Notes: generated from the sequence alone by a model not told the origin. DNA of 64,000 nt from Chrysoperla carnea (GCF_905475395.1 NC_058337.1:118352368-118416367), one strand, 5' to 3'. Shown: positions 1 through 13,585, counted from the stretch's first letter. Translations and numbers: made by a program.

Positions 1-1414
1 AACGAATAAAATAAAAGTAACAAAAACTTTCATTTAAATCTTAACTCATTGAAAATGACTCTCTCTTTCCGGTAATGAGTTTAACAAGATTTGTATATTA
101 TTTTTATTTTTTAAATCTAGATTTTAACACACAATCATTTTATTATTTATATAAATTTAGGCAACAAGAAACAACAAACATTACATATTATGAAACAATC
201 ATTAATATTTATTTCCGTGTTCAATTTTAATATTTAATCATTTTATTATTTTATTGTTTTCAAAAAACATAACATAAAACAGTCATTGGATGATTGACAT
301 TGAATAGGTACATTCTAAATACTACAGTGGCCCTCAAAGTGTGCCATGCGGAACACCAAGATTGCATAAGATAAAACAAATGTTTTACTCAAAATCCCAA
401 TAGTTTTCAGACTCAGACCCACTGTTCAATGGCAATAAAAATTGACATTTTCGAAAGTCTAAGCATGATGGTATATCAAGAAAAAAATATAGGTTACTTA
501 AGATCAAAAACTTTTTTTTCTTAAGAAGTAACATACGCATACCCAACTTTTAGCTCAAGGCTCGCTAGGTGACAAAAAAGAAATTGTTGGTCTAAAGAAA
601 AGTAAATCAGAAATTTTTTGTCTAAAAATTGCAATATATATATATATGCAAGTCAATATTATTTTGGCACAAACTCATACTTGGGGGTCAATGGTAAATC
701 TGGGGAGGAGGCTGGATAGCAGTTTCCCTGACGTGCCTTCTCTTCGGTATACCCATGAGAAGAAACAATGGAAAAGACAAAGAAATTGTTCATAAAATAC
801 CTACATAAATTTATTCTTTGGACTAGATAAAATTTGGACTATATAAAAGTTGTATGAGCGTTTGATTTTTGGTCAATATTATTCCAAAAAATCTTTTGAG
901 AGATCTTCTGGTAGTAGAAGCTCACTTAAACATTCTATATTTGGTTACAGTACAAATAACATATATAAAAGTTTCGTTATAATTACAGCCCCCATATCAC
1001 GTGGCAGTACAGTGTTTGCCATTTTGATTTGGCGCCATAAGCGTTGTTATGAATGTTTCAATAGTTTTTTTTTTTAAAACCAGAACATCATGTAACAAAG
1101 CCACCGGTCACAATTTAATGCGACATAATGATAGATAGTGATAGATAGATAATGTAATTGGAATTTAATGCGAACAAAGCTTCCGGGTATAAGTATTTTT
1201 ATTATGTTATTAATAATAATTAAATTTTAAGGATATTAGAGTAAAAAATTGTTTTTGAACACAAATCCAATCTTTGGAGCATATATGGCTGTAGGTTAGA
1301 AAAACCGTTTGTCGCAGTAGATAAGATCAGCCTCTCAAAGGCGTCATCGTTATTATTTAATCTATGCCTACTTCGACAGATTAAGCTTTATGTGCAGATT
1401 TTTGTGATTCTTAA
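1..1414. other. AT-rich intergenic DNA with transposon ends
   Basis: No supportable coding exon is seen. A CAGTGG start at 325 followed by CCCTCAAAGTGTGCC and a GCGGAACACC motif resembles the terminal inverted repeats of hAT elements. A short TA run lies near 637-650. The open frame at 850-1077 has no homologous motif and no splice context, so it is not called. Confidence 0.5.
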
Positions 1415-1819
1415 TCTATAGATATAAAATGCTATGTCCAAAATGACTGACTGACGGCTCAACGCACAGCCTAAACTGCTGATCGTAGCGACCTGAAACT
1501 TGAAGGATGTGTTCTTTGTATAACGTAGACATTCGATAAGAAAGGATGTTTCCGAAGAATTTTCCGAAATTCTTCCCCTAAGGGGGTGAAATAGGGATGA
1601 TAGTTTGTATGAAAATTCGTCACTTTTGAGCACACTACTTAACCGATTTTAAAAATTCTTTCAAAGATAGAATGCAACATTGTCAGCAAGTAACATTATT
1701 TGTATTTTTTTTAAAATTAGGATTCCGTACCCAAAAATTGAAACTCATTAAATGGCGAACAAAAGTGGAATTCTGTGAGGGTAAAGGAAGAGAAGGCTAT
1801 AACGCGAGCAACTGCTAGT
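1415..1819 (+). mobile_element. Non-autonomous Helitron, apparently full length
   Basis: Seen: the stretch begins TCTATAGATATAAAA, the style of 5' end known from insect Helitrons, and ends GCAACTGCTAGT, the CTRRT-type 3' terminus. It is flanked by A at 1414 and T at 1820, the expected A/T insertion site with no target duplication. The interior carries a CCCCTAAGGGGGTGAAATAGGG block and an AACCGATTTTAAAAA block that I recognise as common in insect Helitron-like repeats. No Rep/helicase ORF fits in 405 bp, so it must be non-autonomous. Confidence 0.7.
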
Positions 1820-2300
1820 TGTGCTATAAACAAAATAATGAAGAAAATTTTTTAATGACAAAAAATGTCATGAACTGTTTAAAATATTGATATTCTTAGA
1901 AACTTGTTCAGTAACACTAAATATCATCAGAGAAGCTAGGAACTAGGCACTTAGTAAAATGTTAGGCGCTTTGTAACTAATTCCGTACACGGTATGCTGA
2001 AGGTAGCGGGTTCGAACTATAAACAATAAATCTAATGATACTTACCGGCTATTGATTTTGGATAAATGTTCAATTTGTTTACTTTATACATAGCCTTAAG
2101 CTGAATGTCTAGCTTATTTAAGGGAAAAAATATATTTGAGCAAAATAATAGTTGGGAAAAACAGGTAAAATCCTACTTACCAATTTTATTTCAGTTGTTT
2201 TAAAACTGAATTTTTGATTTTGGATGCAGAAAAGGTCATTCAAAAAACTAGGAAATTCACTTTTCTTAATTGATAAAGAAAACTTAACTTTTAACAAATA

Positions 2301-2306
2301 TTTATT
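2301..2306 (-). terminator. Candidate polyadenylation signal for the 2.5-kb exon
   Basis: TTTATT on the plus strand reads AATAAA on the minus strand, about 210 bases downstream of the stop codon at 2516. Such hexamers are frequent by chance in this AT-rich DNA. Confidence 0.35.
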
Positions 2307-2515
2307 ATAAAAATTATGTATAAAATTAACAAATATTAAAAAGTTATCCCCTCTTTCTTAAGTGCCGGGTTATGCAAAATCATTTAAAATAAATATATGA
2401 GAGCATAAAAATACTCTTCTCTTAAAATATATCCTTCTTTCTGGCTTTGTAAAACAAAAACTTAAAAACTAAGATTTACATGATAAAAATTTCAATTTTG
2501 TTTTCGCAAATCCAT

Positions 2516-2740
2516 TCAAATATTATCATGTATTGTAAGCCGTTGTAACGTTTCCGCGGTTTTAATGAAATCATTACGCGACGATACACCACCTACTCGT
2601 GTATTAATTTTATTGGCTGCATTCACATGATCGTCTAAATGGTAATCTTTTGGTGGTTCGTGTGGTCGTCGACCATTCTCAGATGTAAATTTTGGTCGTG
2701 GTATACGTACACGTTGGATATCCATTAAATATGATTCCAT
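2516..2740 (-). CDS. Small conserved-looking protein, last exon (unidentified)
   Basis: I do not recognise the family. The minus strand carries a 74-residue frame from an ATG at 2740 to a stop at 2516. The product is polar and basic, starts MESYLMDIQRVRIPRPKF, and contains an RRPHEPPKDYHLDD stretch and NKINTRVGG; no signal peptide or membrane segment is visible. A good splice acceptor (CTTTGTTGCAG) lies at 2760-2761, 19 bases before the ATG. The frame stays open through the acceptor, so this may be the last exon of a longer protein rather than the whole CDS. Support is the acceptor, coding-like composition against very AT-rich surroundings, and a possible polyA signal at 2301. Upstream exons would lie above 2766 and I could not find them. 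Confidence 0.55.
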   Translation of the reverse strand: MESYLMDIQRVRIPRPKFTSENGRRPHEPPKDYHLDDHVNAANKINTRVGGVSSRNDFIKTAETLQRLTIHDNI

Positions 2741-2761
2741 TTTTTGATGTTTTGAGATTCT

Positions 2762-4029
2762 GCAACAAAGAATATTAAATTTAAATATATTTATACTTAT
2801 GTAATACAGGGTGTAACACAAAGAATGGTTAATATTTTAAATAATGTTGTCATTTATTTTTAACACAAAACCGAGTGCCCTTAAGGTATGAGCAGCCAAA
2901 ATGTTAAGCGGCCGCCATTAAACATTTAGTCAGTTATTATTCACCCGAAATTTGTAGGTTATATTAGAATTAAGAAGAGCATTTCTGTCGACATTATTAT
3001 GCATTTTGTTAAAATATATCCCCTTCAAAAAAGGTTATATAATAGAGAGTAATCTTAAATGAGTTTCAAGTGCGAATATACGGTTCTGTACCCGGAGAAA
3101 AAATCGGGGGTTTTTAAAATTTTGTAAATTTCACTTGTGCATAATGAGAAGAGTGAAAAAGTTACGTAATGCATTTCAATAATTGCATGCCTAATGTTTG
3201 ATTATTTAATTCAAGTTAATTACTTTATTGACAAACTAATAATAATGAAAATTAATTGGATCGAATTTAATAACTCTCCAAAAAAATTTTAATTTTAGAA
3301 GTCCACGTGACCCGGATACAATTTTTAAGTAATTTAATATTTTATGATGTTCACCTAAATTCCAATATTGGAAAAAAGATGTTAATGGGAACTAAGTTTT
3401 TATTAAAGTATAAAATGTAATTAACTCTTAAATAAAGATTTAATTAAGAATGAAAATTTAATTTAAAAATGAGAAACGAACAATAAAAAAAATAAAATTA
3501 ACAAATCCGTTACATGATTACCACCCGACAATAATTGAGTTTGCGCATTTATTATTTATAACCAGCCAGCCACAATAATAATGATAATAATTGTCCTCTT
3601 ATTAATATTTCCAAGAATATATGACATACAGTAGAACTATAAAGTCTGAGCCGCATGTAGTATTAACTTGTCATAAACTTTCTTAATAAGCAGTGCTGAC
3701 AATGCATGAACTCCGATTTACCCGTTCCCTCAAACGGCATTATCAGATTTTACCCGATTGTTATGATCCTTACCAGTGGCGCATCCAGGATTTCGCCCAG
3801 AGGAAGTTATTATATCATCTTCCTATTTTTTTAAAGATATTTGAGATTTTTAACCATTTATTTTGAAGTTAAATTATATAAAATGGCATAATAATAATCC
3901 TTATGTGAGGGCGGTGGCGAGGTTTTTGTCTTCCTGTACGCATACATGACTGCTTGAATTTGCTCATGTCGAGCAACGAATATTACACAAAGCTTTGTTC
4001 AAACAAACAAAAAATCGAATAAATTATTA
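2762..4029. other. Intergenic or intronic DNA with DNA-transposon termini
   Basis: TA-CAGGGTGT at 2805-2814 resembles the ends of Tc1/mariner-like miniature elements. CAGTGGCGCATCCAGG at 3774 resembles hAT-type ends, followed by GGATTTCGCCCAGAGG. No exon is recognised. Confidence 0.4.
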
Positions 4030-4030
4030 G

Positions 4031-4261
4031 CGCTGCATAACATGGGGATCTCTGATAATCCCACCTTGTAGGGCTTGTATGGAGGACAATGAAATCTTCA
4101 TACATGCTATTTGCACCTGTAGAAATCTACAGTGTGCCAGGCATAGAATGTTTAGATTCGAAACCTTGGATCCATCAATCCTGGGAGCAATCCTGGCGGA
4201 GACGCTGTGGTTTTTCTGGGTGGCGTCTAGCCACGACAGATTCTTCATCTGCTTAAAATAG
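4031..4261 (+). pseudogene. LINE retrotransposon fragment: C-terminal zinc knuckle of pol
   Basis: A frame reading from about 4031 to the stop at 4259 encodes CRACMEDNEIFIHAICTC followed by RNLQCARHRMF and DPSILGAILAET. The C-x2-C...H...C spacing, then an arginine-rich helix and an ILxxxxE segment, is the usual layout of the C-terminal zinc-knuckle tail of jockey/R1-type non-LTR retrotransposon polymerases. Reverse transcriptase and endonuclease are absent, so this is a 5'-truncated fossil. An (ATT)n stretch at 4311-4322 may mark the 3' tail. A related fragment lies on the other strand at 45.8-46.1 kb. Confidence 0.6.
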
Positions 4262-4611
4262 CACCTTTTACTCACAGACGTTTTGCCTAAGAGTGGCAGA
4301 TTATTCTCTCTTATTATTATTATCAAGATACACGGTTTTTCCTGTGTGTTAAGGAAGCATTATGTATCACGAATTTGTTTTTTGGTCCTATAAACCATTC
4401 TCGTTCCTTCCAATATAGCTATCGAGCCTTGAAAAGTGAAGCTTAAACTGAAGCTTAAACTTCGACACCTATTGTTCCATTTGACAATACCATTCCTTTA
4501 TTCTTGTAATATTCTTCCATGATAATTCAACCTTAAGTCTGCCTAACAATTTAAGTGCTGTGTGAGACAGCCAGAACTGACAAAGACTTATTGACTAGCT
4601 TCTCATTATTA

Positions 4612-4644
4612 TGACAATAATAATAATAATAATAATAATAATAA
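4612..4644. repeat. (AAT)n microsatellite
   Basis: About ten tandem AAT units are visible directly. Such runs often tail LINE copies or simply expand in AT-rich intergenic DNA. Confidence 0.9.
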
Positions 4645-5874
4645 GTAGTGATCTTTGTGTGGCCTCATCTCTTCATAATAATAAAATTTACCGTTATCAC
4701 CGTACCTATGTTTGCTAGCGCTGTGCTCAGACATTAAGTGATAAAAGTCACTATATGTGTTTGTTGCTGTAAAATATACAAATACAATTTCTTTTTTTTT
4801 AACGTTGAGTTGATTTTATGTTGACAACCATAATAACTTTCTGTAATAACTTAATAATGTTTTTTTAGTACTTTAAATCAACCGCTTTGTTCTGATTGTT
4901 ACGTTGGTTATATAAAAGTTGATTTATAAAAGTTATCAGTACAGGATACTGGAAGTAGTGGAACTATGATATAAACAAATGCCACAAAGTTTAAAACGCG
5001 CTTTTTAGAGAAGCCAGTGCGTATTTTAATTTTTTAAGAGGATCGGCAGCCACAGCTAAGAGGCTCAGTACCGAAGAAAATTAAAATTCAGAGGGTGGTT
5101 TTTAAAAAATCTATTCTAGGGCTTATATGGGGGGAGGAAAGGAATTAAACTCATTCTTACGTAAGATTTTAAGAGTTGAAAATTAATATTAGAAATAATG
5201 TATGTATATAGAACGCGAACTAAAGTCTCTGCTAAAGAATAAAAATCTTTTATTTACGTCAAACTGTGGAATTAGTCAGGTGTGTAACTGATCAATTCTT
5301 AAGTTATTATAACAGTAACAGGATTAAGTATGCGCTCATATACTCAAATATTATATAATATGTGGGGTATACAAATTAATGTCATTAATTAACCAACTCT
5401 CGAAGGAAAATAGAAGACTAATGAAGATATTTGTAGAAATGCAAACCCGTTGCGCTCAGCACATCTAATTCTTAAAGTCTTTTAGGATAGAATTGTATTT
5501 CAATTTTGTTTATGAAGTGTAAGTTAAAATAAAAATAATTAGTTGTCGCAGATAAACTGCAGATGACATCAGAATCAATAATTACTTTCACAAGTTTTGA
5601 GTGCCATTAATTAGCTTGATGTATTGTAAACTTATTTTATAATTATTGACTAAACTTATAAATCTTGTCGTTTATTACCAGATTATTGATTTAAATTGGT
5701 TAGTATATAAGCTAATAATTACTTCTAATTACTCTTCTAGAATCTAATTCATTTGTAGCTACGGACAATAAATGTTTACGACAGGTAAAATGAAGCGATA
5801 TCTTACTCTAAAATAATTATTAATAGTCTTTTTGGTGAGACCTTAATAAGTGCTTAACAAAATATCTTTAACCT

Positions 5875-6060
5875 CGCACTTGGAACCCTAAACTCGCACT
5901 TGAAACATAGCTAAGAACACTCTTCATTACATTACCTTTCAAACGAAACAAAAAAAAATCAAAATTGGTTCACCCGTTTAGGCGCTACGATATCACGGAC
6001 AGGCAGACTCACAAACATAGCGGTCAAACTTTCACACACAACACATATTTTGGTTCGGGG
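5875..6060. repeat. Fragment of a dispersed arthropod repeat
   Basis: The stretch contains CTTTCAAACGAAAC, CAAAATTGGTTCACCC and GGACAGGCAGACTCAC. This matches the pattern of a very common insect repeat and is similar to 37.3-37.4 kb (CTTTCAAATAGAT, CAAAATCGGTTTACCC). The open frame on the minus strand at 6024-6242 overlaps it and is not a gene. Confidence 0.5.
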
Positions 6061-7389
6061 GTTAAAAAAGAGACAAATAATGGTAAGAAAGATATTGAAA
6101 GGCTGTTTTTGAGCATTTTGGAAAAGTTAATATGACTTGAAAACTCGATTTTCCTTGAGTATAACACATATCGAATAGCTACAACCAGTTTTTTCCCAAT
6201 TTCTTTTTCTTTAACTAGGAGGTTAGCCTTTTTACCAATCATGATGATGTAGCATAAAGTTTTAGGAAAATGTTAGTCGTAGTAAAAAAATTCTGGAAGA
6301 TAATAAAACGTATCAAAATCTATGTAACTGAATTGATCGACAAAAAAGCAAATACTAGAACTTCGTCAGTACATTTTAAAAAGCGATGGTGCGAGACACG
6401 AAAGAAGCGTGGCAAGACAATAATTAATATTGATTTTTAGTCAATATCCGAGAGAGTGGCTTTTTCTATATGTTTTAAGTCTAGAAATGAGACGAGACAA
6501 GGCGAAAAAATATTTTAACTGCAGAAACAGAGATGAGACGAAAGAAAACTTTTACAAGTCGAAATAATATAACAGACATGGTACTTTCGCCTCGTCACGT
6601 ATCCGTAATACTAATTTTAAGATAATTTAAAAAATTAATCGATTAGAATAATTTAAAATCAAATTAACCTAAAAATTAACTATTTATTATTGAAAACCAC
6701 AATGCATCTCAACGTGGCTCTGATTTTTTAATCTAAATAAATTTTAATATAAAATAGGCTTTACAAAGATTAAAACAAGAAAAAAACAATGAACAATATT
6801 TTACACAAACTAACTCATGGACTGAGCTCCATCAAACCACAATGGATGATGATTGTGATGACTTATGAAGGAGTGTTAGTTAATGTGACTCTGTTGTACT
6901 TCTCTTCTGTGTATGATCAACCATTTAGAGTTGACTCCTATGACCAGTTCACCATCGACCTAGTTACCTTGTTTAAATTCAAACTAAAACAATTACTAAG
7001 TTGCTATTCTGTCTTTGTATATTTCTATTTAATCTATGTCTCGTTATTATTTATTATTATTTTTTTAGATCCTTTTACAACCATTACAACTTTTGTTTAT
7101 TTTGAGTACACAGTATGACATTTTTTGTTGTTGTTGAATGCTCCATTAATTAGATTAAATATTCAAATTATTCATTTAAAAAGTAGAAACTTTTATAACT
7201 TATTTATTTCTGTTAGAAGGTTGCTGAGAGGCAGGTAATTGCCGAATTGCGTATTAATAATTCCAAATTTATTTACATCGTCAAGTCAATATAGTAAGAT
7301 ATAAATTTTGAATTTTCTTGAATATATTTCCTAAGTTCCCTGGTAGAAATGATTCCGGGCACAAGATAGGGTTTCGTTCAATTTGCCCA

Positions 7390-7640
7390 GTTTGATATTA
7401 GAGCGTTTTAAGAGGTTCTTAGCTTAAATGCCTGACCGGGGAAAAATTAAAAGACCCGACCTGGCAGTTGTTCGGCTACATGATCGGAAAACTATCGCAA
7501 GACCCGCCCGGGTTATTTAAAATTATCTCGGTCAGATTATCCCGACAAGAATTTAATGCGTTTTGAGAGGGTCTTAGCTTAAATGCCCGATCGGGCAAAT
7601 CGGCGGGAAAAAATTTGAAGACCAGACCTGGCCTGGAGTC
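7390..7640. repeat. Diverged tandem duplication, unit about 160 bp
   Basis: Two copies begin near 7392 and 7553. Both contain GCGTTTT(A/G)AGAGG, TCTTAGCTTAAATGCC and a CCGACCTGGC or CCAGACCTGGC block. The region is clearly GC-richer than its surroundings, suggesting a transposon remnant with internal repeats. No ORF is present. Confidence 0.65.
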
Positions 7641-10439
7641 ATCACAATAAACATCACTGTCTGAGTGTTTGAGAAGCTGTAAGCTAGCAGAGATATCTTC
7701 TAGTAGTTACGTTTACTTTCTTTTAGTTACGTTTACTTTCGGTAACCCATTGTTTATCAAGAATATTATTATTCATTCATATTTCGAGATTGTTAACCTG
7801 CCCCCAGCAGCTTTACAGCAGAGATCGAATAGGCCTGACATCTTCTAGACTTTCACAACTTACACAACCGTATCCTTACGAGTTAGACATGTATATTGAT
7901 GTGTCATATAACAGGTTTTCCATCAAAAATTTTTTTAATTAAATTGTAATAAATTTTATTAGAATTACAGTATTTTTGAAAAAAAAATAAGACAATTAAT
8001 ATATCAATTTAATATTTTTAATTAGATCGTTTTTTTTAAACGTGACTTAAAATACATCAATTCATTAAAGTACGTGAGTGTGTGGGATTATGTTATTTAA
8101 TGCCACGCAAGTTTACCAAAATTACTTTAATTTTAGCATTTGCAAAGGTCGTTCAAAGAACAATTAATAGCGAAAAAGTACAAGTCATAAGCGATTTTCA
8201 AATAATTGGACCTTTGATTATTAAGCCCAATTGATGCCAATTATAGTTGACTATACTTCAAATCAAATATTAATGATATATTGCCCTTTTTCGACCATAA
8301 TAATGCATACCTATCTCGGCTTTTGTGGTGTAGCAAACTGTTAGATAGTGACAGCTTGAGGTGCCTGAGGCACGCCCATACTCTTCTCGTTTCTGCTTCA
8401 GAGAAGGCAGAAAAGTATTTCAATCTTGATGAAAATGAGATAAAAATTTCACTGCGTGCATTTTTATACTTTCAATTGGCAGTAACTTCTAAAATTAAAA
8501 TTGCCAAATTAGAAACCTCGCAAATTTATCCTTATTCTTATCATACTTTCAAATCGTCTTCAAAATAGAAGGTAGAAATAAGGCGCTGTCATGTCATCAT
8601 CTTACGATCAACGTATTTAGAAAACAAAAGGTTTTACAAAATATTTTTATTTACTTGAAGTTTCACGGGTTGTATTTTCTTCCAAGCTTGAATGTAAGCA
8701 AACATAATATTGTTTCAAAATATAATTGATATACTATTAATTAACTTTGTAAGCTTGAATTGCATAATAAAATTTAACCATTACGATTAATACCATGTTT
8801 AATACGTTTAAAATATGTAGAAACTTTGAGATTGCAACAGGCAAGATCACATGTCTACTTTTTCAAATTTAATGGTTTTCAAACCATTTTTTAAAGTTAA
8901 TATTACAAAACGTATAAATAATTATTAAACCATGAATGAATGAAATGGAAAAATAATTTATTATTATATTATCACTATATTAAAATTTAAATTTAATTAT
9001 CATAGAGATTTTAATCACTAGTTACAATTTGTGTTAAGAATCGGTACATAGTCACTATATATACAAATATCTTTAATTTAAAATATTTGCGAGCAAGTTT
9101 TTTGTCAATTTTATGTGGCTTTTTATTAGGAAAATCGACATATCGTTCTATTTTCCGAATTAAAGATCCACATTTCAATTCAGAAATATTTATGATAAGG
9201 TTATGCATGAAATTAAACTCTATCATAATGCTAGGGGCCTGAATAATTTCCTCCAGTTTTTAATTGGTATGGCATCCAATTCTTTTGCTTTTGAATAATA
9301 AGACTTCACAGTATCGGGCTTGCTCCAATTTTCCATTCTTAAACTTCTGAAGTATATCAGAACGATGCTTATGCTCAAAATTAAAAAATTTGAAGGTCGC
9401 TGTAAGTCTCTTCAAGAATTTTTGTGTGTTTCTTCGCCAGATTTTTAAGATTTCGGAGATAACAACCGTTATTTGGAGCGATTTCGGCTACATTTATGGT
9501 AAAGGCTGCAATATCAATACGCAAAAGGAACAACATTTTATAAAAAGGGGCCAGTATTCAAGTCCCTAATAAATAACTATATAAAATACTATATTGAAAC
9601 CATTTGTATGTCTCTAACTGTTCAATTACTTCGATGGTGTGTACCTATCTATATACAGATGTTACATTTAAATAAAATAATTATTTATACAATCATAAAC
9701 CATTACAAAATAATTGAAACAATTAATATTACTTTAAAAAAACAAAAAATTATTATTAAAAATAACATCATTTTTTACATAGAAATAAAACACAACAACA
9801 ACCACTTTAATTACGCAATCTTATATGTTGTTTTTTTTATTTATAATTATATGAAATAATTCATTAATATTCAAAATAAATCTTTTTTTTTCTGTATAAA
9901 TTATTAATATACAAGTTTGTACCTGAGACGCGACGCGACGTAGATGTGAACTTTGGAGTATTATATCAGCTTCTGACTTCTGTACTGGACCAATTTTTAT
10001 TTAAAAAAATTATCTTATAGGGTAATTTTTAAATGAAATGGCTTTACATCGAGACTAAGTTCAGAAATTATTTCAGATGAATAATTTCTGAGAGTGATTA
10101 AAAGATCGAATCAGATATAAGTTATCTGCTCTGTTCTGCTGGTTCTTTGAAGTTTTGCAAACGGTTTTAGTTCTCATGACAACACTACATTCTTTTGTTG
10201 CCTGTTTGTGGATTTTAAGTTCCTTAATTAATACCTTTCTATACCTTTTTCTGATTCTGCCTGCTGCATATTTTCTTAGTTTTTTCTTCATGTCAGGTTT
10301 TATATCTGCTTATACATCTTGAAATAGATGACTAAAAGTGCTCACTTCTATTAATCTGTTTCAAGACGTACAAACGAAATTATTTCCCATGCACTAGAGT
10401 ATCGTTGTGAGAGATTATGGTATTTATCGTACGTGAGAT

Positions 10440-11095
10440 ACTTAACTATCTTTATTAAGCTATATCCCCACGGTCGGACAGTGCCAAAACTTCTAGTGCG
10501 TCTTCCATCTTTGCTACCAAAGTCCTTAATAGGTCAGCACCTTACCTTGACTTGATTTGTGCCCTTAATTACAGCACTTGCGAGTCTCTCGAGTTGAGAT
10601 CTGCAACTCACACGTCGCGAAAGTGGGTCAGAGTTACACCTCCACCAAGGTTTTTACTACCTGGCATTTTGTCTCATTTTTAACCGTGAGATTCCGCCTT
10701 GATTAAATCAGGTTGCAAATGTACCATATATCCACAGTTTTAGTCACTCTTAGCTATTAAAGGAATGAACCTAAAGGTAACGAGCCAGAGTACTCTAACC
10801 TAAGTCTCGGTCACTCTTAACCTCTCTGCTCGCCAGTGTAACTAAGGTTATCAACCACTGCCACATTAACTTGCAGCATGCGAGAAGTAACCTTGTATGA
10901 AGGTTCTTCATGCAAACCGGGCCATTTTAAGATTCCCTCACTACTCAATGTGTTCTGAGTTGGGGCAGGTACCCAAGTATGCTCAGTATTACCAGCCGTT
11001 TGCTACTAGGAATAAACCCTGATATGTAACCTACTGGACACTTAGCATACCAGGACCAAATCAGAATTTCCTACAACACCAATCCGTCTCACACA
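10440..11095. other. Degenerate GC-richer patch, probable old transposon
   Basis: About 650 bases have near-coding base composition in a very AT-rich region, but no frame is open for more than a few dozen codons and no domain is recognised. Possible short inverted or repeated words occur (for example CTCTCGAGTTGAGA). It reads as a decayed element; the class cannot be told from what I can see. Confidence 0.4.
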
Positions 11096-13585
11096 TATCT
11101 AAAGTATCCTCTTTTCTTATTTGTAGCATATTCAACTCTACGATTTCCTCTAAAAGCAAAGTTTCTCAATGCTTCAAGAGGAAGATTGTTTAATTCGACG
11201 TTCGATAAAAGATAGATTTCAAAAGAAATAGGCAGTAGTTTGCAAGGCTTATGGAATAATTAAAAGCTTAGTTAATTTCTTTACTACATTATCTATTACG
11301 TTACCATATACAAAAGTATAATTCTGCTACATTTGAAACAATATCAAACATTAGAAAAAAATAAATGAACAGATTAGAGAGGTGCCATTTTATGGATATA
11401 CGGAATCCTAAAAATTGGAAAACTAGGATAAAAAGCCAGCAATCTTGTTCTTTTTAAATTTTACAGAAAAAAAAAATTTAATTACTACCTAATTTGTAAT
11501 AATTTTCTAACGCAATAATGTTCTGCTTAAAATTGGATTCATGGCCAAATAAATATTGTGTTTTATATTACTTTGTTATTACATAGTCGAGTTAAATGTT
11601 TTAAATTTCCATAAATTAATAATTCAAAAACAAGTACAAAAAAAAAACATAATCAAGAAAACAAGTTAATAATTTTAAAATTACAATTTTTTTTATATTT
11701 CTTTGTAATTTCAAAGATCGTCGTCTTAGGTATATATCTATTTTACATCTAAACAAACACACGCCTACTCGAAATACGTAATGTTATATAAAAACTTAAA
11801 GTTCATGAGGTCAAACAAATTTCCGTAACGCTTCAAGGCAAAATATGTCTTCTTTTTTTCTAAGCAACACTTACATGCTTTACGTAATTTTCAAGGAAAT
11901 TTTCGTAAGAAATATGTGAATATCAATTTTCAAGTAATTGTAATAATGCAATAAGGATGCTTCTTTGTACTTTAAGCTTTATGGATAAGTAATTTCCTAG
12001 TAATTTATCGTGGTATCGATGACAAAAAATATAAACGAGAATCGGAAAATTACAATTTAAAACCATATCAATTCTACTCCACGTGCCGTGCAAGTTTTCC
12101 ATACCTTATCAAGATTACTAACCTTTTAGATTAAAAGACTAGTCAGGATCTCGAAAACTAGGGGTTTTAAAAATAATTTTCAGATTGAATTTAAAAACTC
12201 GTTTATAAAAATTTATATAGGACTGGCTTGAAATCAACCCACTTGATTGGAATTAAAAGTAAAGACTTGCTCTCACTTATCCCCCTTCCATAACACTGGA
12301 AATAGGGACAGGGATTGTTGTTTTACACAGATAAAATAAATGTACAGTTTTCAATTTCCTTTTTAAATGTAAAATAGTCATAATTCATTAAGTATATCCG
12401 AACAGACCATAAAGAAAACGAGGCCATAAATTGTATCTCGTTCATCATTTTTACAGAAATATTTAATTTAGCTTTAAAATGATGTTCATAGATGGCGCAG
12501 TGACATGCCAAAGACAAATTTAATTCATATTATTGTAAAGATTCATTCAAGTTCATAATAAATCCAAAGCGTAACAAACAAACAAACAACCTTACTTTCA
12601 CATTTAGAATATATAGGGATGTATGTAAAATTTCATTCTTCACATATCATTCCTAAAAAGTAATAACACTTAATTAAATGCGATAGTACTAAGTGAATTA
12701 TAGGCGAACCGTAAGTGTTCGCCTATTTCCACATTAAACTGTATCTTTCGAATTAAAGAATTACTATCCCGAAAGAAACCAAATAATCTAGATCCTATAC
12801 GAATTCTAACATAAAGGTTTTAACAAACTTTAATTATTTTTCTAGAAGGAACTAGAAAATGTACTTCGAGAAATTTTATAGAGCAAAATTAAGATCTTAA
12901 TTAACCCTAAGGAGGTAATCAACAGTATTTAATCTTTCCTCTTTATATGCAAGAATTAAACACAAAATTAAAGAAGAAACAGACCAAAGTATTGGGAAAA
13001 CTCAAAAATAAAATAGAAGAAAAAAAAAACGAATAACAACCGAAAAACAACCGAAACGAATATTACTTATTTTTAAAAAACTCAAACATAGCATTTAATG
13101 TATTATGTTAATTTAAAATTTTAAATTAAACAAATTAACATTTTAAAAGACCAAAAAATACCAAAAAACAAAACAAAAAGCATATTTACCTGTGAAAATT
13201 ATAAAAACAAATAAAGGTGTCAAAAAATAAACAAAACACACAATCTACACACAAAATTGTAAAAAATGATATTCAATATCTCAAATCCAATGACTGTTTT
13301 ATCATAACGTTTAACATTAAATAAATTGTTGTTATCAGTTTACAAAAACTTTTTGTTTTTTATTACTTTTAAGAATTAAAAGTTTGTAAACAAAATAATA
13401 ACTTTCTCATAATCATGTAAGAGAGCTGCTCTATCATCCAACCAACTAGCCAGTAACAAACTCAGTACAAAACTAAAAAACAAAACGAACACTCACTTTG
13501 AAAATATTAAAACAGTACTATAATATTTAGTAAGAGATAGACAAACAACAAATGAAATTAATATATATTTCAAACGCTATAATAT
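11096..13585. other. AT-rich intergenic DNA, little to report
   Basis: No exon, RNA gene or clear element was recognised. The one structured site is a 10-bp stem (ATAGGCGAAC at 12700-12709 pairing with 12717-12726, 7-base loop). Confidence 0.5.

Noticed and set aside
6789-7118. 109-codon frame
   Set aside because: Hydrophobic, low-complexity tail, no domain, no splice or polyA context; expected by chance at this length in 64 kb.
8281-8568. 95-codon frame
   Set aside because: Begins with TTG and no motif recognised; an antisense frame of similar quality overlaps it, so coding is not supported.
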